Shown here: piece after piece, positions 55,965-64,000 of the stretch
Layout: every line of letters begins with the position of its first letter
How positions within the stretch are numbered: position 1 is the stretch's first letter
Assembly: GCA_034509735.1 (NCBI GenBank)
Contig: JACGWO010000004.1
Coordinates: 23,417,395 to 23,481,394 of the forward strand
DNA from: Sesamum alatum
Lineage: Eukaryota > Streptophyta > Magnoliopsida > Lamiales > Pedaliaceae
Direction of reading: 5' to 3'
Length of the DNA: 64,000 nt
Program-made: the position numbers and the translations under genes
Notes under the pieces: model-generated
Seen by the model: the letters and a program-made list of their open reading frames with translations, nothing else
Told to the model about the DNA's origin: nothing
The model's database searches: none

Positions 55965-57570
55965 GAAAGAATCGGGTACAGCCTGGGAACGCAACGGAAG
56001 TAAAAACGTTAATTTAAAGGCATAATTTAAACGGATTCAAAGGGGTGATTCCTATGAAGTTCTCGGGCGTTCGGTGTATGTTAAAGCATAAATAAAAGAG
56101 GAGAAGAATGCTTGACATGTGGCTAAAGGAAGTAAACAAAAGGATACATATAATGTAAATGGAAACCAATCTTTTTGTTTACTACACGTGAAACCGATAC
56201 AAGCTTTGTTTCCTTTCCATTTATCCTTCCGTTCACTTGAGGATCCAAATTAGAATCCCTCTCATTTGTCCACACCGGACCATGGAAGAGTTCTCTAAAC
56301 TATTGCTAGATAGTAGTAGAGAAGAGAAGAAAAACAATTCCAAAACAACACTATTGTTTAGTGATTTTTGGAATGTTTTGTTGTTCAATCCTTCCCAAAA
56401 GGTATGAACACAAAAGAAAGAAAAAATTTGCAGATATTTTAGAGTTTATTTGGATGAGTTTTTTGCAGGAGATCAAAAGTATCAAACAAGTCTTGTGTGT
56501 ATAGTTTTGTGTAGTAGAATTCAAAACTACAAGTTACCTCCAAGGTAATCTACACACACTAACATATTTTCATGCATAACCTCCAACCATGATGGCATAA
56601 AAAACCACCTCATTATGCAGCATTGTGGCTGGACATATGTGATCATATGTAGAGGATATTAATTCCTCCTTAACTTGCTAGAACTTGTGTTTTTCCATGG
56701 ACTTGCATTACTAGTCTTAGACCTTGATTTAATCTAATTAAATCAAGTCCAAACAAAAGTTTATTGAATAGATATTAATCCAATTAATATCATTCCAATT
56801 GATGCCAACTAGTTTATTTAATCCAATTAAATAAACACAAGTCCAAACTCTAATTAATTAATCCAATCAATTAATTAATCCAAACCCGATAAATTAATCC
56901 AATTAATTTAAAGGTTCTAAGCCCAAGAATCAACTAATCCAATTAATTAAGTTTTGGACCATCCATCAAATGGATTTCCCAATAAATGATCCAATCATTT
57001 ATTTTTCTCCTTGAATTAATTTAATCCAATTAAATTAATCCGCTTCTTCTAGATTTAATTCCAAAATAATTCTACCAATTCCATAGTGATTTGTGTTTGA
57101 CTCTTTAGGTTCAACCTCAACTAGACTTGGGCTTGTGTCCAACACAATTGGTCAATTAAATCCAATTTAATCAATTATTTTCCAATTAACCATTAACCGG
57201 AAAACGCCCGTCACCATAGGTGGTCGTCTAGCAACGGTCCATGGCACTAGAGACTAGGTGAATGTTGGCGTTAATATTTAGGCCCCCCGAGTACCATACG
57301 AGTACGGTCCTTCCATCATTCATCTCCCGGTCTAAGTCTAGGGCATGGAATTGGGTGTCGGTTCTCATCCTGGACTAGACAAGTATGCTCAATAACTCGT
57401 GACACGTTTGCTCTATTGATCGACGTAGAAAATCATTCCCTACTATTGTTTCGAGTGTACAATAACCATAGCAATATCCGTCCACCTTTTCTACCAAAAT
57501 CGGAAGAAAACACCTTCAACCGAGAGCATAAAAATTTCATTTGTTAAGATTTTAATCTGATGAACAATGA
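55965..57570. mobile_element. LTR-like block inside the inverted-repeat element
   Basis: The block begins 'tgttgaaagaatcgggtaca' and includes sequence such as 'ggaacgcaacggaag', typical in inverse of LTR ends ('cttccgttgcgttcc'). Long stretches have balanced composition and no frames, and 'gtcgtctagcaacggtcc' lies near 57,222. It may be a solo LTR of a Copia-type element in minus orientation. Neither end nor target duplication could be fixed. Confidence 0.4.
56723..57071. repeat. Series of short palindromes sharing a CCA loop
   Basis: Perfect or near-perfect inverted repeats follow one another. Examples are CTTGATTTAAT-cta-arm (56,723-56,747), GATATTAAT-cca-arm (56,771-56,791), GTTTATTTAAT-cca-arm (56,812-56,836), TAAATTAAT-cca-arm (56,890-56,910), AATAAATGAT-cca-arm (56,981-57,003) and ATTAATTTAAT-cca-arm (57,015-57,039). 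Arms are 9-11 bases and differ from unit to unit while the loop is constant. A shorter one lies at 57,155-57,171. Confidence 0.9.
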
Positions 57571-57700
57571 GAGCAAAAAACACGGTGGGGGGGATATATA
57601 TACCTAAAGAAATCAATGTTAAAAACAACGGTTTCTTTTAATGCATGCATGCGACTGCTGCATGCATGCATCCCATAAAGTAGATGGGACGCATGTAGGC

Positions 57701-57773
<73 letters not shown>

Positions 57774-58209
57774 GTAGGTAGGCTGACATCCCCCTTCCCC
57801 CCACCCCTCCCATTTCACTCCCCCCTACCCCCTGAAAAGCTGAAGTCGAACTCCTTAAGTTCGACTTCAAAATAAAAATTTTGAAGTCGAACTTAAAGAG
57901 TTTTACTTGCACTAAAATTATTATGCTTTTTAATTTAATATTATTTTTGTTAATTTTATATTAATTTTATTAAATAAGTCCAATTATTGGACCTATTGTT
58001 CATGATGTCTTTGTTTTATCTTCTTGTTTTTCTACAGTTTCATTTTCTCTAGTTCATAGATCTGCAAACAGACTTGCTCACGCTCTTGCTCATCATGCTT
58101 ATGGACGAGTTGTAGGGACTCACGCTCTTCCTTTTCCTAGTTGTGAACTCTTGATGACAAATTTGCCAAGTTAATGAAATTCTTCATTTCCCCCTAAAAA
58201 AAAAAATTC

Positions 58210-58947
58210 AGTTACATCAATTTGAATGTAACATGGATGCTTGCTATATTTCATATTTTAGATTATATATAGCACTTCGTAAATTGTCTTTCATCCAGTT
58301 TATCGTTCAAGGAAGTATACTCTAATTCGTACATTATAATTTTTCTTTTTACCATATCTTTTTCTCGACATTAATAGAAAATTAAAAATTGCAACATCAC
58401 TTGGCATCCAATCAGTGGTCAGTTGATGCCAAATCAGAGCCAAGTAAGTTGCCATGGGACCTGCACCTAGTTGGTGCACCATCAACCACCAGTTAGCTTT
58501 TTCCCGGCACCATGACGCATTTCTAGCAGCTTCGATGGCCAAATTTTGAGCGACTGTGTATTTCTCGACGAAAATTTGAAAAATTCAATATTATTCATTT
58601 GAATTCGAATTCGATGATGCACACATAATTTCTAACCTCTTTTCATGCTCTAAAATATAGCACAAAAAATATTTTGATAAAAACACATAATCAAGTTCGA
58701 TTTTCTGCTCAAAGAAAAATAAATTTAAAAACTAAGGTTTGATTTTTTTCCCAAACCACTCATCCGATTTTCACCAAATTTTAACTACGTGATCTCCTCA
58801 TCAAGATCTACATATGGTGAAAAAGTCAACGAAAGATTTCATGCTTTCATAATTAAAACAAATTTTCCAAAAAAATCGAGCATAAAAAACTTTCAAGATC
58901 AATTAGACAATTTCAGTGAGAGTAAGCCATAGTGGTGTTTATACCAC
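58210..58947 (-). other. Leader/internal remnant of a Copia-type element
   Basis: The minus strand from 58,947 downward begins with a decayed primer binding site ('agtggtataaacacc', compare TGGTATCAGAGCC), followed by 'actatggcttactctcact'. The rest is non-coding or has short frames without family resemblance (58,300-58,542). The element is cut off where the LINE's A tract ends. Confidence 0.5.
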
Positions 58948-59960
58948 TGTTGGAAACTGATCGGTAATTCACAAATAAATCTGGCATATAATAAATATAG
59001 ATGTATGTGCACACAAATTGATTTATCACATAGACACATTATTATGGATCGAATTAACTTTTAGTAGCAGAAGTATAGATGTCGATCCACATATCTAGAT
59101 ATGTCTTGTCTACAAGCCCATGCCTGGATTAGATCACAAACACGTCGTCTTTCCAGTACGTTGTCTTGAAGTCTTCCTCATATTGGATCTTGCTCCAAAT
59201 GTTACCAAAACCACGAACACGACTTGCTCGTCCTAATGGATTACTGTAACCCACTCGTTTATACAACTCATATTCATGGAGTCTTTGAAGATGCTCCAAG
59301 AAAAAATATACAGAGAATTATATAGGGAGAGTATTTGGAGAGAGTATATTGGGAAAGTGTTGTGATCAACTTATTTGTTGTATCATACTTGTTTTTCTAT
59401 ATGTGTTTGATCACAACCATGTAACTTATTTATAGATGTACTCAACCTTATCCCTAAGATGAGTCCATATCCCGAAATACGGGAAAAATACAATTTACCC
59501 CCTCCCCCCTCTTGTGTTAAGGAAAATGAGAACTTTAACCCCCTATTAAAAATAAAGCAACAATTTAGCCCCATGTGTTATCAGAAATAAAACAAAATAC
59601 TCCCCTAAGTTCAGCGGTGCACTACACGCGCCCCTCTTGTAGGGTATAATTTTTAACCAATAAAAATAATATTATTATTATATATATATATATATATATT
59701 TAATTTAAAATTTATAAAAATAATATTTAATATATTAAATATTATATGTTAGTTATAAAAATGATATACATTATTTTTTTTTCCTTTCTTATTCATCTCC
59801 TTATTGCCGCATCGTCGCGCGGCCGCGGCTCGCGCCCTGGCACCCCCATCTCCTTCCCCTTGCACCGCTGCCGGCTCCAACCCCCTTTCCTTTCGTTGCC
59901 TCCGTCCTCTCCCCTTTCCCTCGTCCTCCTCGCCGCCACCCCCTTCAGCCTGGCTGCCGC

Positions 59961-60321
59961 CACTACAAAAAATATGACATGTAACCATGACTGATTGTTA
60001 TGGTTAATACTAAATAACCATAGTGAATAGTCATTGACCATGACCACGCAACGGTTGTCGGTCGGGATTTTGCGAGGGTGGCGAAAATATTTTCCATGAC
60101 TAAAAGCCATGATGAATGTTTTTACCACGGCTTTTCCATGACTAAAAGCCATGGTGAATATTTTTACCACGGCTAAAAGTCGTGGTAAATAAATTTTTCA
60201 TGGTGGAAAAACTAATTTTTGCATCGATTTTTATTTAATCGTAGTTAATAATAGTTATTTACCACGACTTTTGACCATGGTCATTAAAAATGTAGTTAAT
60301 ATTAAATTTTTTTTTCTAGTG
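59961..60321. mobile_element. CACTA-type MITE (361 bp) with CGC target duplication
   Basis: It starts CACTACAAAAAATATGAC and ends with a T run and CTAGTG. The 3-bp flanks are CGC on both sides (59,958-59,960 and 60,322-60,324). The interior is filled with inverted and direct copies of 'ccatgactaaaagccatggt' and 'accacgg' motifs. No coding capacity. Inserted within the GC-rich cargo of the surrounding MULE. Confidence 0.88.
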
Positions 60322-60540
60322 CGCCTCCTCCTCCTCCCCCTTATGCGCCAAGGTCTCCCGCACACTCCGCCCCCCCCCCCCTCCCTCGCCCAAATCCTCC
60401 CTGCTTTGGCCGCCTCCTCCTCCTCCTCCTTCCTCCCCTTCCCGCGTCCCGTCGCCACCCCATCTCCCTTCCCTGGCCGTCTCCTCTGCCCCTTCCGCCC
60501 AGATCCCCCTTCCTCCCCGCCGACAGCTGCCTCACCGCCG

Positions 60541-60543
60541 ACA

Positions 60544-60578
<35 letters not shown>

Positions 60579-60600
60579 GTATATATATAAATACATACAG
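60541..60600. repeat. (CT)n/(AT)n compound microsatellite
   Basis: About 10 CT units followed by TA units, at the boundary between the GC-rich cargo and AT-rich MULE sequence. Confidence 0.9.
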
Positions 60601-61176
60601 ATATATAAATAGTTCTTATTATAAAGGTATATATATTCAAAGTTTAATATATAATTCTAATTATGATTTATTTAAATTTATACCGTTGATTCGAATTGTA
60701 TAAAAACGGTGCTGATTTATTAGTTAAATTTGGATCTTAGTTTGATCAATATCCAATGATTTTAAATAAGGGAATAAATGTTATTTTTAAATTTTAAATT
60801 GAAAAAAAAAAAAAGGCGCGTATCATTTACGAAACGCGTCAGGTCGGGTATTTTGCTCTATTTCTGATAACACAGGGGGTAAATTGTTGCTTTTTTTTTA
60901 CAGGGGGGTAAATTGCTCATTTTCCTTAATACAGGGGGATTAATTGCATTTAACCCCCAAAATACATTTTTGAGACTACAAATTCTATCTCAAAAAGGGT
61001 CTATCGAAGAGAAATCCTTTATCTCAATATGTCTTTGAGAGATTACAAACTCTATCACATAATGTTTATCCTAGAGGATTCTTTATCCGAATATTAAATT
61101 AGAAAACTTCAAACTCTATATCAAATATAGATGTATATTGGATTACGGATCCACAAACCCAATCCAATGTCCAACA

Positions 61177-61910
61177 TCTAAAATGATGGCAAATTGAATT
61201 GAATTAGTATTATGTTTTTTTTTTCTTTTTTTTAAGATAGAATTTGGTACGAATGGGTTTATTTAGAGTGATACTGATTAAATTTTTAACTTGAAGTGAA
61301 CGAGACTTTCTAAAGAATAAAGCTTTCTTTGATAATTAAAAAGTTCAAATCCTCGTAAAAAAGTATTGCGTTAAATTAAATTTATCGTGGTCGATAACCA
61401 TCTTGCTCTGCACAATAATATTTATATGATCAAGTCGGATATAGGTATAGATTTACAGAACTAGGATAGAGCTTAAACACTTTTGTATCGTTGAATAAGT
61501 TCTGCAACCGTTTAATTAAAGTGTTCATCACCTTATTAATGAAAATAAACGGAAATGAGTTTTATTTTCAATTTTTTTTCTAAACTGTTTAAATCAAATC
61601 GACTTAATCCAAAAACTATAAACAATTTATCGTCAACTTCTAGAACTTATTGATAAATTTATAAATATTTAGCCATTTTCCAAACAATCCAACTCAACTT
61701 TTCCTCATATTCACTTTTGTTTTCAGACTCTTCTAACATTCAATGATACTTAATTTATAACTATATTTTCAATTTATTTCCATAACAAAAGCACTAATTG
61801 TCGCAAACACTCCTGTTAACGCGTAAATTGATATAAATTTAATCAAGAATGAGGAGGGTTTATGATTTGATCTTGTTAAAACTTACTCGAGTCAGACGCT
61901 ATATAATTAA
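61177..61910. other. AT-rich intergenic sequence
   Basis: No gene recognised. A segment at about 61,320-61,410 ('gataattaaaaagttcaaat' to 'ttgctctgca') resembles one at about 48,795-48,870, so a small dispersed repeat is likely present in both places. Confidence 0.45.
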
Positions 61911-62165
61911 AGGGAAAAACGCAAGCAACTCCCATGTGATATTGTAAATGTGCAAATTACCCCTTTATAAAAATAAAATAGCAATTTATCTCTATGTTTT
62001 TAAAAATGAATCAATTTATCTTTCCGTATTTTTTAAAATGAAGTATTTTATCTTCCTAGACAGAGGGGTAAATTGCTCCATTTTAAAGAACACGGAGAGA
62101 TAAATTGCAATTCTTTTAAGAAATAAATAATTTTATCATTTATAATGTCACATAAAAATAAATTA
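61911..62165. mobile_element. Hairpin MITE ('AATTTACCCC' family), second copy
   Basis: The left arm begins 'gggaaaaacgcaagcaactc' and the arms share 'atagcaatttatctc' with its inverse 'gagataaattgcaatt', around a central 'gaggggtaaattgctcc'. It is the same type as 32,971-33,172. Right end approximate. Confidence 0.6.
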
Positions 62166-62532
62166 CATGACACTCTATAATTATATGTTGCTTATAGACA
62201 ACTGGAAGTTGTCTATGTGTGTGCTAATAATGAATCAGCATTGTCTTCGAACTCACGTGCTTGCAACTGAGGGACTGACAATTTGTGTTGAATAATTACA
62301 CAAAAATGGGGACACAAGAAAAGGAATGAGAGACTGATGGAATGGTGAGCAATTAGTTGAGGGAAGTGAGGAACAAGAAATTGTTTTAGAACTATTCTGG
62401 AATCCTTATATGAGTTGTATTTTATTTTATATCATTTTCATTCTAAATTGATTATTATTTGATGGAGAAAAAAGCCACAATATAATGATTATATTTATTT
62501 GGGTGATCTGACACACTTGAATAATCCCTTAA
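62166..62532. other. Spacer, nothing recognised
   Basis: Short intergenic segment without frames or recognisable repeats. Confidence 0.4.
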
Positions 62533-63316
62533 TGTTGGACTTTTTCAGACCTCTAATGAGCTCAAGAAGGATCGAAAATATACAATACTAATCAAATAGT
62601 TATTACAATGAGGATGGGTTTACAGAATCCTTTTAAATTACAGATTCAAAAAAATATACGGAATATACAAAAACAGAGAAACAATACAGAGTTATTGAGA
62701 TAACAATATATATATGTTGTGTGTGTATACATATATATATATATATATATATATGTAAGATAGTAAAACAGAGAGACAAGAGGTCGGCTCAGATCCTCAG
62801 ATCCGATGGATCCCAAAGGGCCCCAAAACTCCGGCAACCACAACACGGTTGTTTCGGCCTAATCACCACATAAGCTTTGTCCACAAAAGGAGCTCACGAA
62901 GACCACTGTTCACAAAGGACTACAAAGACACCATATAGGCTGTTCACAAAGAACTCAATCAAAGAGAGCACAAAGAGATGAAGGAAGGAGAAAAGAGGAT
63001 CTTAAGCCATTTTTTGGAGGAACACTCATGGAGGGGTATTTATCGAGAAGACGAGGAAGAGCCTTGATGAAGGCATCAATTCCGGCGACATAGGGAAGAG
63101 GCAGCGGCAAATTCAAGGAAGATTGAGGGAGAGACGAGGAGGCATCGTTGAAGATGAGAGAGGAAGAGACTTTAGGGTTTCAGCAAATGAGAAGAAATCA
63201 TCTTTTATGGATGAAGAGAAAAAGGGTCGGGTTTAGTTCTTATGGGCTGAAGGGATGGGCCAAGCCTTCCAGTGTTGGGCCAGAAACTTTAGGAACATGG
63301 CCAAAAAAACCCAACA
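62533..63316 (-). repeat. Copia-type 3' LTR (about 784 bp)
   Basis: The plus-strand ends are TGTTGGAC (62,533) and ACCCAACA (63,316), so the minus strand runs TGTTGGGT to GTCCAACA. A polypurine tract lies directly upstream on the minus strand. A TATA-like 'gataaatacc' (plus about 63,036-63,046) fits an LTR promoter on the same strand. A compound (TATG/TA)n run lies at about 62,700-62,755. Confidence 0.7.
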
Positions 63317-63330
63317 ATCTCTACCTTGGA
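63317..63330 (-). promoter_or_regulatory. Polypurine tract of the Copia element
   Basis: The minus strand reads 'tccaaggtagagat' followed by TGTTGGG, the standard Copia arrangement of a purine stretch ending in GAGAT before the LTR. Confidence 0.7.
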
Positions 63331-63509
63331 CCATGGACCTAAAGGGAGGACCAGGCATAAGGGCGGATCTGATTTTCATCATCGCCAATCGGCGGGATAC
63401 CGAGATAGTTCCTGGAAAATAGATAAAAGACTTGTATGTTTGGGTTAGAAAGTGCAAAGAATACTGAAGATATTTGATTATCCTAAATTTAAAAAACTGA
63501 GGCAAGTTT

Positions 63510-64000
63510 CTTTCCTGTTTGAGTATGACCCCACATATCAGTAAACTTCTTTTAAACTATCTTCAATTATTGCATTTACTTTTTCTTTATTCTCCTCCTT
63601 TTTAGGTTTCTTACAATCTTTAATGTAATGACATTTTCTTCCACAGTTATAGCACCTTCTGTCTTTAAATTTTTCATCCCTCAATCTAGACCTAAATTTT
63701 GGCTTACTATGACTGTTATATTTATAATCTGAATTCCTGTTCTTAGTTCTTCCCCTAACAAATTTACCTCATTTTGGTCTTGACTAGGTTTGTTTGCCTT
63801 AAGATCCATCTCTTTACATTTCAAGCCATTAACTACGGTTTCTAGATTGATATTATCTCTATCATATTTATAGCCGCTTTGACATCACTATAGGCTTCAG
63901 GAGTGGCATTTAGCAAAACAATGGGGGAGTAATCGTCACTATTTTTATCACCAATGAGTTTGATATCTTGAATTAACTTTGTAAATTCATGAAGATTGTA
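63510..64000 (-). pseudogene. gag: Copia-type gag fragment with zinc knuckle, runs off the window
   Basis: The minus strand from the window edge encodes 'LHEFTKLIQDIKLIGDKNSD' and 'YSPIVLLNATPEAYSDVKAA', the UBN2/gag pattern of Copia elements. After frameshifts comes the zinc knuckle 'CYNCGRKCHYIKDCKKPKKE' (about 63,655-63,600), a C-x2-C-x4-H-x4-C motif. The gag ends near 63,510 without any protease, integrase or RT before the polypurine tract 180 bases later. The N terminus lies outside the window. Confidence 0.75.

Larger units (their letters stand above)
55412..57981. mobile_element. 2.57-kb element with ~270-bp terminal inverted repeats
   Basis: The left arm (55,412-about 55,670) and right arm (about 57,705-57,981) are inverted copies starting 'gggcttatttaataaa' and 'ggacttatttaataaa'. 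Both arms contain an internal hairpin of 'gaagtcgaacttaaggagtt' type, a G-rich stretch, 'atgtcagcctacct' and a (GA)n run. The flanks AATTATTA (55,404-55,411) and AATTATTG (57,982-57,989) form an 8-bp target duplication with one mismatch. The interior carries no transposase; it is filled mainly by LTR-like sequence. Superfamily is unclear, since 8 bp suggests hAT while the long arms resemble MULE or foldback elements. Confidence 0.85.
55100..58174 (+). pseudogene. LINE RNase H-like domain, interrupted by a transposon
   Basis: The left part (55,100-55,411) encodes a segment with 'FIKLNTNA', 'GDFGVGVIARDCAGNFLAWT' and 'IIEGDCVSLHSSLTHSM'. The right part (57,982-58,174) encodes 'GPIVHDVFVLSSCFSTVSFS' and 'VHRSANRLAHALAHHAYGRV', ending in a stop. 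The two together make the RVT_3 pattern (catalytic D, E/D, then 'RxxNxxAHxLA'). The break falls between the second acidic block and the C-terminal helix. Confidence 0.8.
52385..58206 (+). mobile_element. 5'-truncated LINE (plus strand), split by a 2.57-kb insertion
   Basis: Domain order is endonuclease (from about residue 25 of the domain), RT, connection, zf-RVT and RNase H-like, then stop codon (58,172-58,174) and an A tract (about 58,195-58,206). The RNase H-like part is split at 55,411/57,982 by an inverted-repeat element. Joining the two sides across one copy of the 8-bp flank keeps the reading frame. Many stops and frameshifts, and an altered RT motif, show that it is inactive. Clear target duplications were not found. 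Confidence 0.85.
59481..60956. mobile_element. MULE (about 1.48 kb) with 9-bp target duplication and GC-rich cargo
   Basis: The left terminal repeat (59,481-about 59,605) and right terminal repeat (about 60,840-60,956) are inverted copies. Both contain 'aggaaaatgag', 'agcaacaattta' and 'gtgttatcagaaata' (right side in reverse complement). The flanks CCGAAATAC (59,472-59,480) and CCAAAATAC (60,957-60,965) match at 8 of 9 positions, the Mutator signature. There is no transposase. Instead two GC-rich, C/T-dominated blocks (59,810-59,960 and 60,322-60,545) lie in an AT-rich setting and look like captured foreign sequence. Confidence 0.85.
58948..61176 (-). repeat. Copia-type 5' LTR containing nested insertions
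   Basis: The plus-strand ends are TGTTGGAAAC (58,948) and GTCCAACA (61,176). On the minus strand a TATA box 'ctataaataag' lies at about 59,428-59,440. Removing the MULE (59,481-60,956) and one copy of its 9-bp duplication leaves an LTR of about 740 bases. On the minus strand it is followed by a PBS, so this is a 5' LTR rather than a solo LTR. Confidence 0.7.

Noticed and set aside
57552..57912. Minus-strand frames with long Arg-Glu repeats
   Set aside because: These are translations of the (CT)n microsatellite in the inverted-repeat arm.

Overview
The window reads as a eudicot nuclear genome, probably an asterid by the general look of its repeats, although the species cannot be named from sequence alone. 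It is AT-rich and gene-poor. I can support one intact host gene: a single-exon WPP-domain protein (MFP1 attachment factor 1 type) at 49,335-49,910 on the plus strand. Almost everything else is transposable elements, mostly decayed and often nested.

Left third (1-18 kb). An AT-rich edge is followed by the PB1-like N-terminal piece and one terminal repeat of a Mutator-like element (1.6-2.9 kb). Next comes a large CACTA (En/Spm) relic (about 4.6-12.7 kb, coding on the minus strand) that carries both TNP2-type and Transposase_24-type remnants and holds an LTR-like block. A second, deleted TNP2 relic lies at 13.1-14.5 kb. Two side-by-side hairpin MITEs of one family follow, then a non-autonomous minus-strand LTR element with an initiator-Met type primer binding site (15.3-18.1 kb).

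Centre (18-33 kb). A plus-strand Ty3/gypsy element of the Tat lineage (18.1-26.46 kb) keeps gag, zinc finger, protease, RT, two RNase H domains and integrase, all broken by stops and frameshifts. Between integrase and the 3' LTR it carries a tandem array of hairpin units and a spliced antisense gene (25.8-23.75 kb). That gene has a 'putative gypsy type transposon' (PF04195-like) domain, a coiled coil and an acidic tail. This is the most interesting module in the window. Downstream are a 1.3-kb inverted-repeat element, a Helitron-like piece, and a 5'-truncated minus-strand LINE bounded by a 15-bp target duplication (29.39-32.44 kb).

Right half (33-64 kb). Minus-strand relics run one after another: a Tat-type 5' LTR, PBS and gag (35.5-37.5 kb), a LINE 3' end, a hAT/TTF-type transposase fragment, and an Athila element with its 3' LTR, envelope-position ORF, integrase, RNase H and RT (39.45-46 kb). 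A tRNA-derived SINE with a 16-bp target duplication and an AT-rich tandem array precede the WPP-domain gene. Beyond the gene lies a plus-strand LINE (52.4-58.2 kb) split by a 2.57-kb element with long inverted repeats; closing that insertion restores the LINE reading frame. Next is a Copia-type LTR (58.95-61.18 kb) that contains a MULE with a 9-bp target duplication, which in turn contains a 361-bp CACTA-type MITE with a 3-bp duplication. At the right edge is a Copia 3' LTR and gag, with gag placed directly upstream of the LTR and no room for pol.

The elements do not form a host pathway. They are an archive of successive insertions around one small nuclear-envelope/Golgi-associated host gene.
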